Shown: positions 25,379 through 33,155 of the stretch, one piece after another
How the letters are laid out: each line of letters starts with the position of its first letter
Numbering within the stretch: the stretch's first letter is position 1
Source of the DNA: Bowmanella denitrificans
GTDB taxonomy: Bacteria > Pseudomonadota > Gammaproteobacteria > Enterobacterales > Alteromonadaceae
Assembly (NCBI RefSeq): GCF_039522935.1
Contig: NZ_BAAAEI010000020.1
Location: 1 to 64,000, forward strand
Direction of reading: 5' to 3'
Length of the DNA stretch: 64,000 nucleotides
Notes under the pieces: generated by a model
The model's database searches: none
The model's input: only the letters and a program-made list of their open reading frames with translations
Told to the model about the DNA's origin: nothing
Translations under genes and position numbers: made by a program

Positions 25379-26806
25379 TTATCGCTTAGGCATGAGTGGT
25401 TCAGGCATGCCATTCATACCGCGACGAATGGTGAGATAAGTCAGTCCATCGGCAGCGTGGCGCTGTACACCCAGCAAATTAGGCTGGTCATCACTGGCAA
25501 ACAAACCGTTACCCTGGTAAATAAGCTCACCACTGCGCTTAGCACTCCATGGCGTGATAGTACCCTGATAATACAGTCGACCATCTTGCTGATAAATCTT
25601 CAGCGGCGTTTCACTATAGGGTGGTTGGAATTCCCCCAGTACCGCCTGTAATACCTCAGGACCAGGTTGCTGGCCACCGGATGGCAAAGGCTTGCGCCAG
25701 TCCCGGCGGGCAATAATATCTTCAATCAGCAGGTTGATTACCGGCAAACGCGCAGGATTCGGTCCGTTAGCCAGAATCACAATGGCCTTGCCATCCTGCA
25801 TAGTGGCCATCATGGTGCCTCCGGTACCGGTATTTGAACCGCCATGCGAAAACCAGTCCAGGTTACCGCTAGCCTCGAATCGCATCCAACCTGCACTCCA
25901 GCCGCCCATTTTTTTCAGAGTCTGAATCTGGGTGGCCTGACGGGCTACATTGCGGCTAATCACCTTAGACGGCTTGCCTGCCAGTGCCAGTTGGTAATCA
26001 AGCAGAAAGCGACTTAAATCTGCCGCAGAGCTCCACATACCAGACGGCGCAATCTGAGGGCAGATAGGCAAACCACTGCCAATGATCTGTTGCTGCTCAT
26101 CATGTACTTTGGCCACATCCGTTAAAAAGCCCTCATCGCCCGGTTGTACCATAGTGGTATGCTGCATATTCAGCGGCACAAACAACATCTCTCTCGCTAG
26201 TTGCGCTAGTGACTTACCGGTAATATCTTCCAGTGCCACCTGCACTAAAACATAGCCGCCGCCACTATAATTCCAGTCACTACCTGGCGCAAAAGTCAGG
26301 TGCAGAGGCTCTTTGTAACGCGGCAGTTTAATGCCATTCAGACTCTCCAACAGGGTGGGAATGTCATCGCCCTGATAAAAATCAGCAAAACCGCTTTGGT
26401 TAGTACCACCGGTATGACTCAGTAACTGGCGGATACTCAACTGGCGATGCATATCGAAATCTGATGCCGGCAAGTGCCAGCGCTTTAAATAGCGCTCTAC
26501 AGGCGCGTCCATATCCAGCTTTCCGGCCTCCGCCAGCATAAAGGCCAAGGTCGCCGTGACAGGCTTAGACATGGATGCGGTGGAGAATGCCGTATCCGGC
26601 CCAATCAACTGACCTGAGCCATAGACTTTCTCACCCGCCTGATGCTGATAGACCAGTTGGAAGTCATCCACCACCGCAACACTCAGTCCGGTCAGATGGA
26701 ACTGCTGCAGAAGCGTCTGATAGTCAGTCTGAGAAGACAGGTCACCCTCGTCAGCCTGACCAAAAACAGAGATAAACAATGATACCAGTAGCAAGATAAA
26801 ACGCAT
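25379..26806 (-). CDS. Secreted serine hydrolase of the beta-lactamase/class C family
   Basis: A 475-residue protein with a signal peptide (MRFILLLVSLFISVFGQADE). The family SxxK motif is in FSTASMSKPVTATLAF (near residues 75-90), a YSGGGY element takes the Tyr-motif position, and HGGSNTGTGG the third motif. A C-terminal extension (about residues 370-475) reads as a beta-rich domain. Likely periplasmic. The family includes esterases, D-aminopeptidases and penicillin-binding relatives, so the substrate is not predictable. It is divergent from the sensor kinase. Confidence 0.87.
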   Translation of the reverse strand: MRFILLLVSLFISVFGQADEGDLSSQTDYQTLLQQFHLTGLSVAVVDDFQLVYQHQAGEKVYGSGQLIGPDTAFSTASMSKPVTATLAFMLAEAGKLDMDAPVERYLKRWHLPASDFDMHRQLSIRQLLSHTGGTNQSGFADFYQGDDIPTLLESLNGIKLPRYKEPLHLTFAPGSDWNYSGGGYVLVQVALEDITGKSLAQLAREMLFVPLNMQHTTMVQPGDEGFLTDVAKVHDEQQQIIGSGLPICPQIAPSGMWSSAADLSRFLLDYQLALAGKPSKVISRNVARQATQIQTLKKMGGWSAGWMRFEASGNLDWFSHGGSNTGTGGTMMATMQDGKAIVILANGPNPARLPVINLLIEDIIARRDWRKPLPSGGQQPGPEVLQAVLGEFQPPYSETPLKIYQQDGRLYYQGTITPWSAKRSGELIYQGNGLFASDDQPNLLGVQRHAADGLTYLTIRRGMNGMPEPLMPKR

Positions 26807-26929
26807 GTTGCGCTCCCTGAAGTTAGTGAAGGCGGCAGATTAACCGAGCATGGCATACCAACCCGGCGGTTAATGCATCAACGGCTCGCAGATCTCACTA
26901 ACGGCTCATCGCTGGCATAAAAGCTTGAT

Positions 26930-28669
26930 ATGATGAAACAAAAAGCCGGGAGCCTGGATTTGCGTTTTCTTCTTACCATGCTTGCCGCCATGTTAGCGGT
27001 GGCCGGGCTGTCTGTCTGGCAGAGTAAACAAAGTGCCATAGGTAATTTACAGTGGAGCCAGCAATACTGGCTTAGCCCCGATCCTGGTGGTCCTTATGTG
27101 CCTGGCGACAGACAAGCCAGCACCACAACGCTGCCTGCAGGGACAAAAAATGTCTGGCTGCAGATGACCTTTGATTTCAACCAACCTCTGGAACAACCCG
27201 CCGGTTTGTTTGTATCTGTGCTTGGGTCATTTGAAGCTTACTGGGACGATGTGCCTATCGGTGGTGCAGGTATAGTGGGTCGCAGCAAAGAGCAAGAAAT
27301 ACCCGCGCCCATCGACAATGTGTTATTGCTGCCATCGACACACAGCGATGCAGGGCACCATAGCCTGCGCCTGCGTATTTCGGCTCAGCACAATCCAGCC
27401 TTTATTGAAAATGCCAATATCTGGGTATTTGCCGGTGCCTACAACGATCTGCTGATGATGACGTTCAAACGCGCGGTCCCGCCCTTGTTAATGTCCAGTG
27501 CCTTACTGGTAATAGGATTGCTCTGCCTGTTGCTGGCCACAAACAACCGGGCCGGGCGACCTTATCTGCTGTTCGGGTTGCTGAGTCTGGCCATGCTGAT
27601 GCTAATCGTTGCTGAGTCCTGGCGAGGTTTGTGGGGTTACAGTTACGACTGGCATACCACCCGCATGCAGATAGTGTTGACCTTGTCCTGCGTGATCGCT
27701 CTGCTGTTGCCTGCGCTATTTGCCAGTTTATTGCGCTTAGGACTCAAACAGACACTGACCTGGCTGGGTCTTGCAGCCTTGCTGCAGTTGCTTATTGTGC
27801 TGTTTATCGGCGGTTTTGATAGCCGCAGCCTGTTGGTGTTTCTGGCGGGTGCGGCAATTTCGGTACTTATCTGTGCACAGGGCATGTGGCAAAAGCAGTC
27901 TAATTCAGCGGCGCTGCTGGCGGCACTTATATTGTTTATCGCGCCGGTGACCTTCAATGCCTACGCCTACATGGACCAGTATTTCTTCTTATCCTTTACT
28001 ATTTTGATTTGTCTGATGCTGTACTTTCTAAGCCGCAGCATCGAACACAACAGACATACTCTGATACAGCGAGAACTGCGGCTAAGCCGACTGGAGCTTG
28101 AATTGGTAAAGCGCAATGTGCAGCCGCACTTTATTCTTAATACCCTGACCGCCGTGGAAGAATGGATTGATGAGGATCCCCCCACCGCCATTGCGTTTAT
28201 TCAGGCGCTTGCCGAGGAATTTCGCCAGATGGCATCCTTATCGTCTCAATCGGCCGTTAGCCTGGAGGATGAACTTCAGCTTTGTCAGGCCCACCTGAAC
28301 GTCATGAGTTACCGGGCTGGCACTCAACTGTCGCTGGATATCCATATCAGTCACCCCAAGCAGATGATCCCCCCAGGTATCCTGCTGACGTTACTGGAAA
28401 ACGCCATTAGCCATAATCATTACCGCCACGGTAAGTTTGTCTTCACTGTGCAACAAAAGCGTGAAGATAAAACTATGTGCCTGACCTTCATGGCGCCGGT
28501 GGTCAGTGGTCGCCCCAGCAGTAAGCTGCAAACAGGTACAGGCAACCAATATGTTGAATCGAGACTGCGTGAAAGTTATGCAGACAACTGGCAAATGCAG
28601 AGTCATGTGTCATCTACAGACTGGCAGGTCCAACTGCGTTTGCCGCTAGCCTCGGGAGATATCCTGTGA
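26930..28669 (+). CDS. LytS-type membrane sensor histidine kinase with seven-helix region
   Basis: A 579-residue kinase. It has an N-terminal anchor (residues 12-28), a periplasmic beta-rich domain (about 30-180), a run of seven hydrophobic helices (about 185-370) like 7TMR-DISM receptors, then a His_kinase domain with NVQPHFILNTLTAVEEWI around the phospho-acceptor histidine. The HATPase end has an N box (ENAISHNHY) but an unusual glycine-poor remainder. Overlaps the response regulator gene by 4 bp. Confidence 0.88.
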   Translation: MMKQKAGSLDLRFLLTMLAAMLAVAGLSVWQSKQSAIGNLQWSQQYWLSPDPGGPYVPGDRQASTTTLPAGTKNVWLQMTFDFNQPLEQPAGLFVSVLGSFEAYWDDVPIGGAGIVGRSKEQEIPAPIDNVLLLPSTHSDAGHHSLRLRISAQHNPAFIENANIWVFAGAYNDLLMMTFKRAVPPLLMSSALLVIGLLCLLLATNNRAGRPYLLFGLLSLAMLMLIVAESWRGLWGYSYDWHTTRMQIVLTLSCVIALLLPALFASLLRLGLKQTLTWLGLAALLQLLIVLFIGGFDSRSLLVFLAGAAISVLICAQGMWQKQSNSAALLAALILFIAPVTFNAYAYMDQYFFLSFTILICLMLYFLSRSIEHNRHTLIQRELRLSRLELELVKRNVQPHFILNTLTAVEEWIDEDPPTAIAFIQALAEEFRQMASLSSQSAVSLEDELQLCQAHLNVMSYRAGTQLSLDIHISHPKQMIPPGILLTLLENAISHNHYRHGKFVFTVQQKREDKTMCLTFMAPVVSGRPSSKLQTGTGNQYVESRLRESYADNWQMQSHVSSTDWQVQLRLPLASGDIL

Positions 28670-29358
28670 AGCTGCTAATAGTAGAAGACGAGCCCATGGT
28701 GGCCAAGCGCTTGCTGCGCTTTGTCGAACAGGCCCTGGCAAACCAGCCACGGCAAATCCGTCTGTTCGACAATCTGGATGATGCCAGGGACCACCTGGCA
28801 GAGCGAGGCACTGATATCCTGTTTCTGGATCTGAATCTAAGCGGTCAGGATGGCTTTGAATTGCTGCGGGAACAATTGGCACAAAGTTTCCACACTATTG
28901 TCGTATCGGCCAACACCGACAGAGCCATTGAAGCGTTCGAGCTGGGTGTACTGGACTTTATCCCCAAGCCTTTCAGTCAGGAGCGCATAGTCAAAGCCCT
29001 GACACGCCTGACACAAAGCCAGGCCATGCAACCATGCAAATATCTGAGCTACAGACAGGCCGGTAATCTGGCCTTACTGGATGTCAAAAACATTGTTTAC
29101 CTGAAAGCCTGTGGTCACTACACCGAAGTCTATCCGTCTTCGGGTCCCACAATATTGCACGACAAAAGCCTGGAGCGATTGGAGCACTTGTTGCCACAGG
29201 AATTTCAGCGAATTCATCGTTCCTATATGGTGCCTTTAAGCCAGTGCAAAACACTACAAGCGTTTGTTGGCAGCAGCTACGAACTGGAGCTGAAAAATGG
29301 CGTCCGACTGCCAGTAGGACGCACCCGGGTTAAAGCACTGCGTGCCAAGCTTATTTAG
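28666..29358 (+). CDS. LytTR-family response regulator
   Basis: A 230-residue partner of the kinase. The receiver domain has acidic residues in IVEDEP, phospho-acceptor in LFLDLNLSG and lysine in IPKPFSQ. The DNA-binding LytTR domain spans about residues 125-230 (QRIHRSYMVPLSQ). GTG start overlapping the kinase stop. Targets are not visible; the divergent hydrolase gene or the ABC genes downstream are candidates by position only. Confidence 0.9.
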   Translation: MKLLIVEDEPMVAKRLLRFVEQALANQPRQIRLFDNLDDARDHLAERGTDILFLDLNLSGQDGFELLREQLAQSFHTIVVSANTDRAIEAFELGVLDFIPKPFSQERIVKALTRLTQSQAMQPCKYLSYRQAGNLALLDVKNIVYLKACGHYTEVYPSSGPTILHDKSLERLEHLLPQEFQRIHRSYMVPLSQCKTLQAFVGSSYELELKNGVRLPVGRTRVKALRAKLI

Positions 29359-29370
29359 CCTGATGCAAGC

Positions 29371-30702
29371 TTACAAACGCACACTAAGGCCTCTGCTCAG
29401 CGCGGTACGATAAGACAGCACCGCCGGGATCAATGCCAATAACGCCGCCAAACCAACAATCAACCCCAAATAACCCAGGGTAGAGCCGGATAACGGCAAC
29501 CCACTGATAAACAAGCCATATTCACTGCTGATCCAGTTTTTAAGCAAGGTTAGCAAGCCCGCCAGCCCCAGATACCCCACCACTGCGCCAGCCAGGGCAA
29601 TCAGCACCGCTTCCAGTTCAATCAGCAACAACACAAAGCTGGCGTGTGCACCAATAGCCCGCAATACGGCAATCTCTCTTTCGCGTTCGCGCATGGAAGC
29701 CAGCAGCATAGTGGTCATGCCCAACAAACTTGCCACCAGTACTAACAACGCAATCAGTGCCAGTGCCTTTTCTACCATGCCCATCATCTGCCACAGCTCA
29801 GCCAGGGCCACACCAGGAATGATTGCCAACAGGGGTTCGTCTTTATATTCATTCACTTTACGCTGAAATGTCAGGGTACCAATACGGGACTTCAGCCCTA
29901 CCAGCATGGCAGTAACCGAACCTGGCTGCAGATGATGACCAGTACCTTCCGTTACATGGCCATGGTCATGGTCATGGTCATGGTCATGGTCATCATGATG
30001 GTCTTCGGTTTGATCTGTGATAGCGGCGTGCCTTTGCACCTGGGGATGGGCATGGTCACCCTGTCCGCCGCTCAGATGAATCAGTTCAATGGACGCCAGA
30101 TTCACATGCAGTGTCTGATCTACAGGCGTACCGGTGGCACTTAGAATGCCCACCACCTTAAATGGATAAGCGTCATGATGGGTAAAACTCACCTCACCGG
30201 TGCCATGGGAAATAACCAGTTCATCGCCCAAGTGATAGTCCAGTTTTGCTGCGACGTCACTGCCCAGTACCACTTCCTGCGTGGTGGTAAAGCTTTGTCC
30301 TTGCCTAAAGGTCAGGTCCTGACGACTGCCGTACTTAAAGTGCTCAAAATACCCTGGGGTGGTGCCCATGACCCGATATCCTTTATGAGAATCCCCCAGG
30401 GAAATAGGTACCGCCCAGTCCACCTCCTTGGCCTGACTAAGGGCTTGGAAAGTTTGCCAGGACAGATTGTTACTGGGATTACCGATACGAAATACTGAGT
30501 AGAGCAGCAGGTTAGTTGACCCGGTACGGGCGCCGACAATCAAGTCCACCCCCGACACGGTGCGGCCAAAACTGGACTTCATTTCATTCTTAAGATGATC
30601 GACACCCAGCATAATAAACACCGATACGGCGATAGAGAACGCAGTCAATAATGCGGTTAAGCGACGATTCCATAAACTGGCTGAAGCAATTCGCAGTAAC
30701 AT
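29371..30702 (-). CDS. FtsX-type ABC permease with His-Asp-rich periplasmic tract
   Basis: A 443-residue permease of the MacB/FtsX class: one N-terminal helix, a periplasmic domain, three C-terminal helices (ALALIALLVLVASLLGMTTMLLASMREREREIAVLRAIGA). Inside the periplasmic part (about residues 220-260) lies a metal-binding-like tract, DHHDDHDHDHDHDHGH, encoded by in-frame hexanucleotide repeats. The paired ATPase gene starts 1 base before this start. With the divergent Zur-like dyad and DUF3299 gene, a zinc-linked role is inferred. Confidence 0.88.
   Translation of the reverse strand: MLLRIASASLWNRRLTALLTAFSIAVSVFIMLGVDHLKNEMKSSFGRTVSGVDLIVGARTGSTNLLLYSVFRIGNPSNNLSWQTFQALSQAKEVDWAVPISLGDSHKGYRVMGTTPGYFEHFKYGSRQDLTFRQGQSFTTTQEVVLGSDVAAKLDYHLGDELVISHGTGEVSFTHHDAYPFKVVGILSATGTPVDQTLHVNLASIELIHLSGGQGDHAHPQVQRHAAITDQTEDHHDDHDHDHDHDHGHVTEGTGHHLQPGSVTAMLVGLKSRIGTLTFQRKVNEYKDEPLLAIIPGVALAELWQMMGMVEKALALIALLVLVASLLGMTTMLLASMREREREIAVLRAIGAHASFVLLLIELEAVLIALAGAVVGYLGLAGLLTLLKNWISSEYGLFISGLPLSGSTLGYLGLIVGLAALLALIPAVLSYRTALSRGLSVRL
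29961..29993. repeat. Hexanucleotide repeat encoding His-Asp
   Basis: Five CATGGT units read on the plus strand, encoding alternating His-Asp on the coding (minus) strand. Copy-number changes keep the frame and would lengthen or shorten a metal-binding tract. Confidence 0.85.
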
Positions 30703-31388
30703 CAGGCATCCTCCCTCATGGCGGATAGAGCACGCAAATCCTGATGGATATCAAAATAACTTTTCAGGCTCTTATCATGGCTGACAAATACCACTGTGGC
30801 CTGACTTTCCTCCGCACAACTTAACAGCAAATGCAGAAACTGGTCACGCAGCTCTGAATCCAGTGCTGAGGTAGGCTCATCGGCAATAATTAATTCCGGT
30901 TTATTTAACAATGCTCTGGCCACGGCCACCCGTTGCTGCTGACCAACACTGAGGCTATCGGCGCGGCGTATGAGCAGCTCATTGCCCAGTTCCAACCTTT
31001 CCAGCATATGGGCAAGAAAATTCTCATCCCGTTGGCCAGTGCCGCCCAGCTCCCAGGCCAGATTGATATTCTCTTTGACGCTTAAATACGGCAGCAAATT
31101 AAACTGCTGAAAAATCATACCGATATGTTTAGCCCTAAAGCGATCCCGATTACCTGCACTCATCTGCGTGATATCTGTATCCAGCAGTCGAATACAGCCG
31201 CTCTGGGGTTTGATAATACCGCACAACAAATTTAATAAGGTGGACTTACCGCTGCCTGATGGCCCATACAAAAATACTTTCTGACCACGCTCAACCCGCC
31301 AGTTTGCAATGTCCAGCAAGGGGTTCTGTGCCCAGCCAAAGCGCACCTTATCCAGATGAATAACCGTATCGAGTCGATGATCTGCCAT
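30702..31388 (-). CDS. ABC transporter ATPase (LolD/MacB type)
   Basis: A 228-residue ATPase with Walker A GPSGSGKST, Q-loop MIFQQFNLLPY, signature LSVGQQQRVAVARAL (V in place of the usual G) and Walker B LIIADEPTSALD. AGGG precedes the ATG at 31388. It is the first gene of the leftward pair and begins 20 bp from the Zur-like dyad. Confidence 0.92.
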   Translation of the reverse strand: MADHRLDTVIHLDKVRFGWAQNPLLDIANWRVERGQKVFLYGPSGSGKSTLLNLLCGIIKPQSGCIRLLDTDITQMSAGNRDRFRAKHIGMIFQQFNLLPYLSVKENINLAWELGGTGQRDENFLAHMLERLELGNELLIRRADSLSVGQQQRVAVARALLNKPELIIADEPTSALDSELRDQFLHLLLSCAEESQATVVFVSHDKSLKSYFDIHQDLRALSAMREDA

Positions 31389-31407
31389 ATTTTCCCTGGT
31401 TTAGTTT

Positions 31408-31422
31408 TGTTATGATGTAACA
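31408..31422. promoter_or_regulatory. Zur-like operator between divergent metal-linked genes
   Basis: A perfect 5-5-5 dyad, TGTTA-TGATG-TAACA, lies in the 61-bp gap between the ATPase start (31388) and the DUF3299 start (31450). It resembles the gammaproteobacterial Zur box core. Placed to repress both directions. Identification by eye only. Confidence 0.6.
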
Positions 31423-31449
31423 TTCTTAGTGCTATTCTCCAGAATTCCC

Positions 31450-32007
31450 ATGCGACTTGCAATTTTGCTTATCTTTCTAATTCCGCCATTGGTCCTGGCC
31501 AAGGAGGAGTATCGCACCATTGAGTGGGACGCCCTGTTACCAGAACAAGATTTAAAAGCCTTCAATGAAGCGCCACCGATTAATCACGGTGACGAAACCT
31601 ATGCTGTGCCGTTGGCTGACCAGAGTGAGGCCGACAGTATCCAGCAACAGATAGATGAAATTAAACGTCAACGGGTTAAAGAGGCCCTGGCCTCCACCCG
31701 CATTCGCGCAGAGTTCAATCAACAGAAAGTCCGTCTGGCGGGTTTTGTTGTGCCTTTGGAATATCATGCAGACCAATCGGTGCAAAGCGCTTTTCTGGTG
31801 CCTTACTTTGGCGCCTGTATTCATATGCCACCCCCGCCACCTAATCAGATAATCTTTTTGCGATTTCCGGCAGGATACCAGGTTGACGACATTTATCAGG
31901 CTTATTGGATTTCAGGCCAGCTTAGCACGGAGCTGATGGAGAATGACGTGGCCACCGCAGCGTATCAGATGCAGGTTGCGCAGCTCAGGCCCTGGACCGA
32001 AGATTAA
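31450..32007 (+). CDS. DUF3299 exported protein
   Basis: A 185-residue protein with a signal peptide (MRLAILLIFLIPPLVLA) and a DUF3299 body (VRLAGFVVPLEYHADQSVQSAFLVPYFGACIHMPPPPPNQII). The CIHMPPPPPNQ block is the family hallmark and may bind metal. Homologs are found beside zinc-regulated ABC loci in Vibrio, which suits the Zur-like dyad upstream. I placed the start at the ATG; a GTG seven codons upstream would put the start at the dyad. Confidence 0.85.
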   Translation: MRLAILLIFLIPPLVLAKEEYRTIEWDALLPEQDLKAFNEAPPINHGDETYAVPLADQSEADSIQQQIDEIKRQRVKEALASTRIRAEFNQQKVRLAGFVVPLEYHADQSVQSAFLVPYFGACIHMPPPPPNQIIFLRFPAGYQVDDIYQAYWISGQLSTELMENDVATAAYQMQVAQLRPWTED

Positions 32008-32011
32008 ATTA

Positions 32012-32536
32012 TTACCATCTGGACATCGCCGCTCCTTCGCGCCCATGCGACCGCGGAATACGACCACCATGGATGGTGGAAGTGCAGAAAATGCAGGAGC
32101 AGCTTTTCTGCCGACCACCAGGGATGGTGGAAGTGCAGAAAATGCAGGAGCAGCTTTTCTGCCGACCACCATGGATGGTGGAAGTGCAGAAAATGCAGGA
32201 GCAGCTTTTCTGCCGACCACCATGGATGGTGGAAGTGCAGAAAATGCAGGAGCAGCTTTTCTGCCGACCACCAGGGATGGTGGAAGTGCAGAAAACGCAG
32301 GAGCAGGTTTTCTGCCGACCACCAGGGATGGTGGAAGTGCAGAAAACGCAGGAGCGGCTTTTCTGCCCGTCCATCCCTGGACATCGCCGATGAATACTCC
32401 CTGCCACATCGGCATACCGTCCGTCCCTGGACATCGCCGCTCCTTCGCCTCCATGCGACCGCGGCATACCGTCCATCCCTGGACATCGCCGCTCCTTCGC
32501 CTCCATGCGACCGCGGCATACCGTCCATCCCTGGAC
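32012..32536 (-). repeat. Hairpin-train element after the csp terminator
   Basis: Read leftward from the csp terminator, the element is: H1 (GTCC-loop-GGAC), H2 (GCCGC/GCGGC outside TCGC/GCGA), repeated with a 52-bp period; a variant H2 with GCCGATG/CATCGGC (32386-32413); H1; then six 51-bp units (32062-32367) each holding H3 (GCAGAAAA/TTTTCTGC) and H4 (CCACCA/TGGTGG); then a last H2. Several units differ by paired changes that keep the stems. It fills the gap between convergent DUF3299 and csp. Open frames inside follow from stop-free 51-bp units. Confidence 0.88.
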
Positions 32537-32538
32537 AT

Positions 32539-32565
32539 AAAAAAAGCCGCTTAATGCGGCTTTTT
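32539..32565 (-). terminator. Intrinsic terminator of the cold-shock gene
   Basis: GCCGC/GCGGC stem with 5-base loop and seven T on the minus strand. The T-run continues directly into the hairpin-train element. Confidence 0.9.
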
Positions 32566-32581
32566 CTAAATTCGCTGTTAC

Positions 32582-32791
32582 TTATACAGGAACAACGTTA
32601 ACGGCTTGAGGGCCTTTTTGGCCTTGCTCAACACCGAAAGAAACGCGCTGACCTTCGGCCAGAGTTTTGAAGCCTTCAGCAGCAATGGCGCGGAAATGTA
32701 CGAATACATCTTTGCCACCGTTCTCAGGCGTAATAAAACCAAAACCTTTCTCTTCGTTGAACCACTTAACGGTACCAGTTGTGTTAGACAT
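32582..32791 (-). CDS. Cold-shock protein (CspA family)
   Basis: A 69-residue OB-fold RNA chaperone with RNP1 KGFGFITP and RNP2 VFVHF. ATG at 32791 follows GGAGA; the longer frame (19 more codons) lies in the leader. CspA-type genes typically have long leaders that act in cold regulation, which the 364-base gap to 33156 could hold. Confidence 0.95.
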   Translation of the reverse strand: MSNTTGTVKWFNEEKGFGFITPENGGKDVFVHFRAIAAEGFKTLAEGQRVSFGVEQGQKGPQAVNVVPV

Positions 32792-33155
32792 GAATGTCTC
32801 CAAAAACAAATAAATTAACAAACGCACGAATGCGAGTATCGCCTGCAAACTTGATTATTAGAGCAACAAGGGAGCAAAGACTTCATGACAAAAACGCAAA
32901 TGGTAGATGTAGCGAAGATAAAGCAGAAAACTGTTGTGTAAATAATAGGTCTGACGTTACAGGCCGGTTACCACTTTACCAGACTTTTTCCCTTTGTACA
33001 GTTTTTATTCTTGATTTTGTCATGTGTTTTTCTTGTCGGCACGGACTTTGCGTTACATCTCTGTGCAAATTCACTTTGCGTCCTGCATTAGAGGTACTAC
33101 TGACCAGTATATTCAATAGCTTAGCGGCAGGGCGGCACTTCAGGACGATGGCAAA
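32792..33155. other. Leader and promoter region of the cold-shock gene
   Basis: No supported gene. It probably holds the csp promoter and long 5' leader on the minus strand and the promoter of the beta-helix lipoprotein gene on the plus strand. I could not place -10/-35 boxes with confidence. Confidence 0.5.

Noticed and set aside
32062..32367. CRISPR-like array
   Set aside because: The units are contiguous with no unique spacers, and no cas genes are present.
31912..32554. Long open frames on both strands over the 51-bp and 52-bp repeats
   Set aside because: They result from stop-free repeat units whose length is a multiple of 3; no ribosome binding site, and paired changes favour structure over protein.
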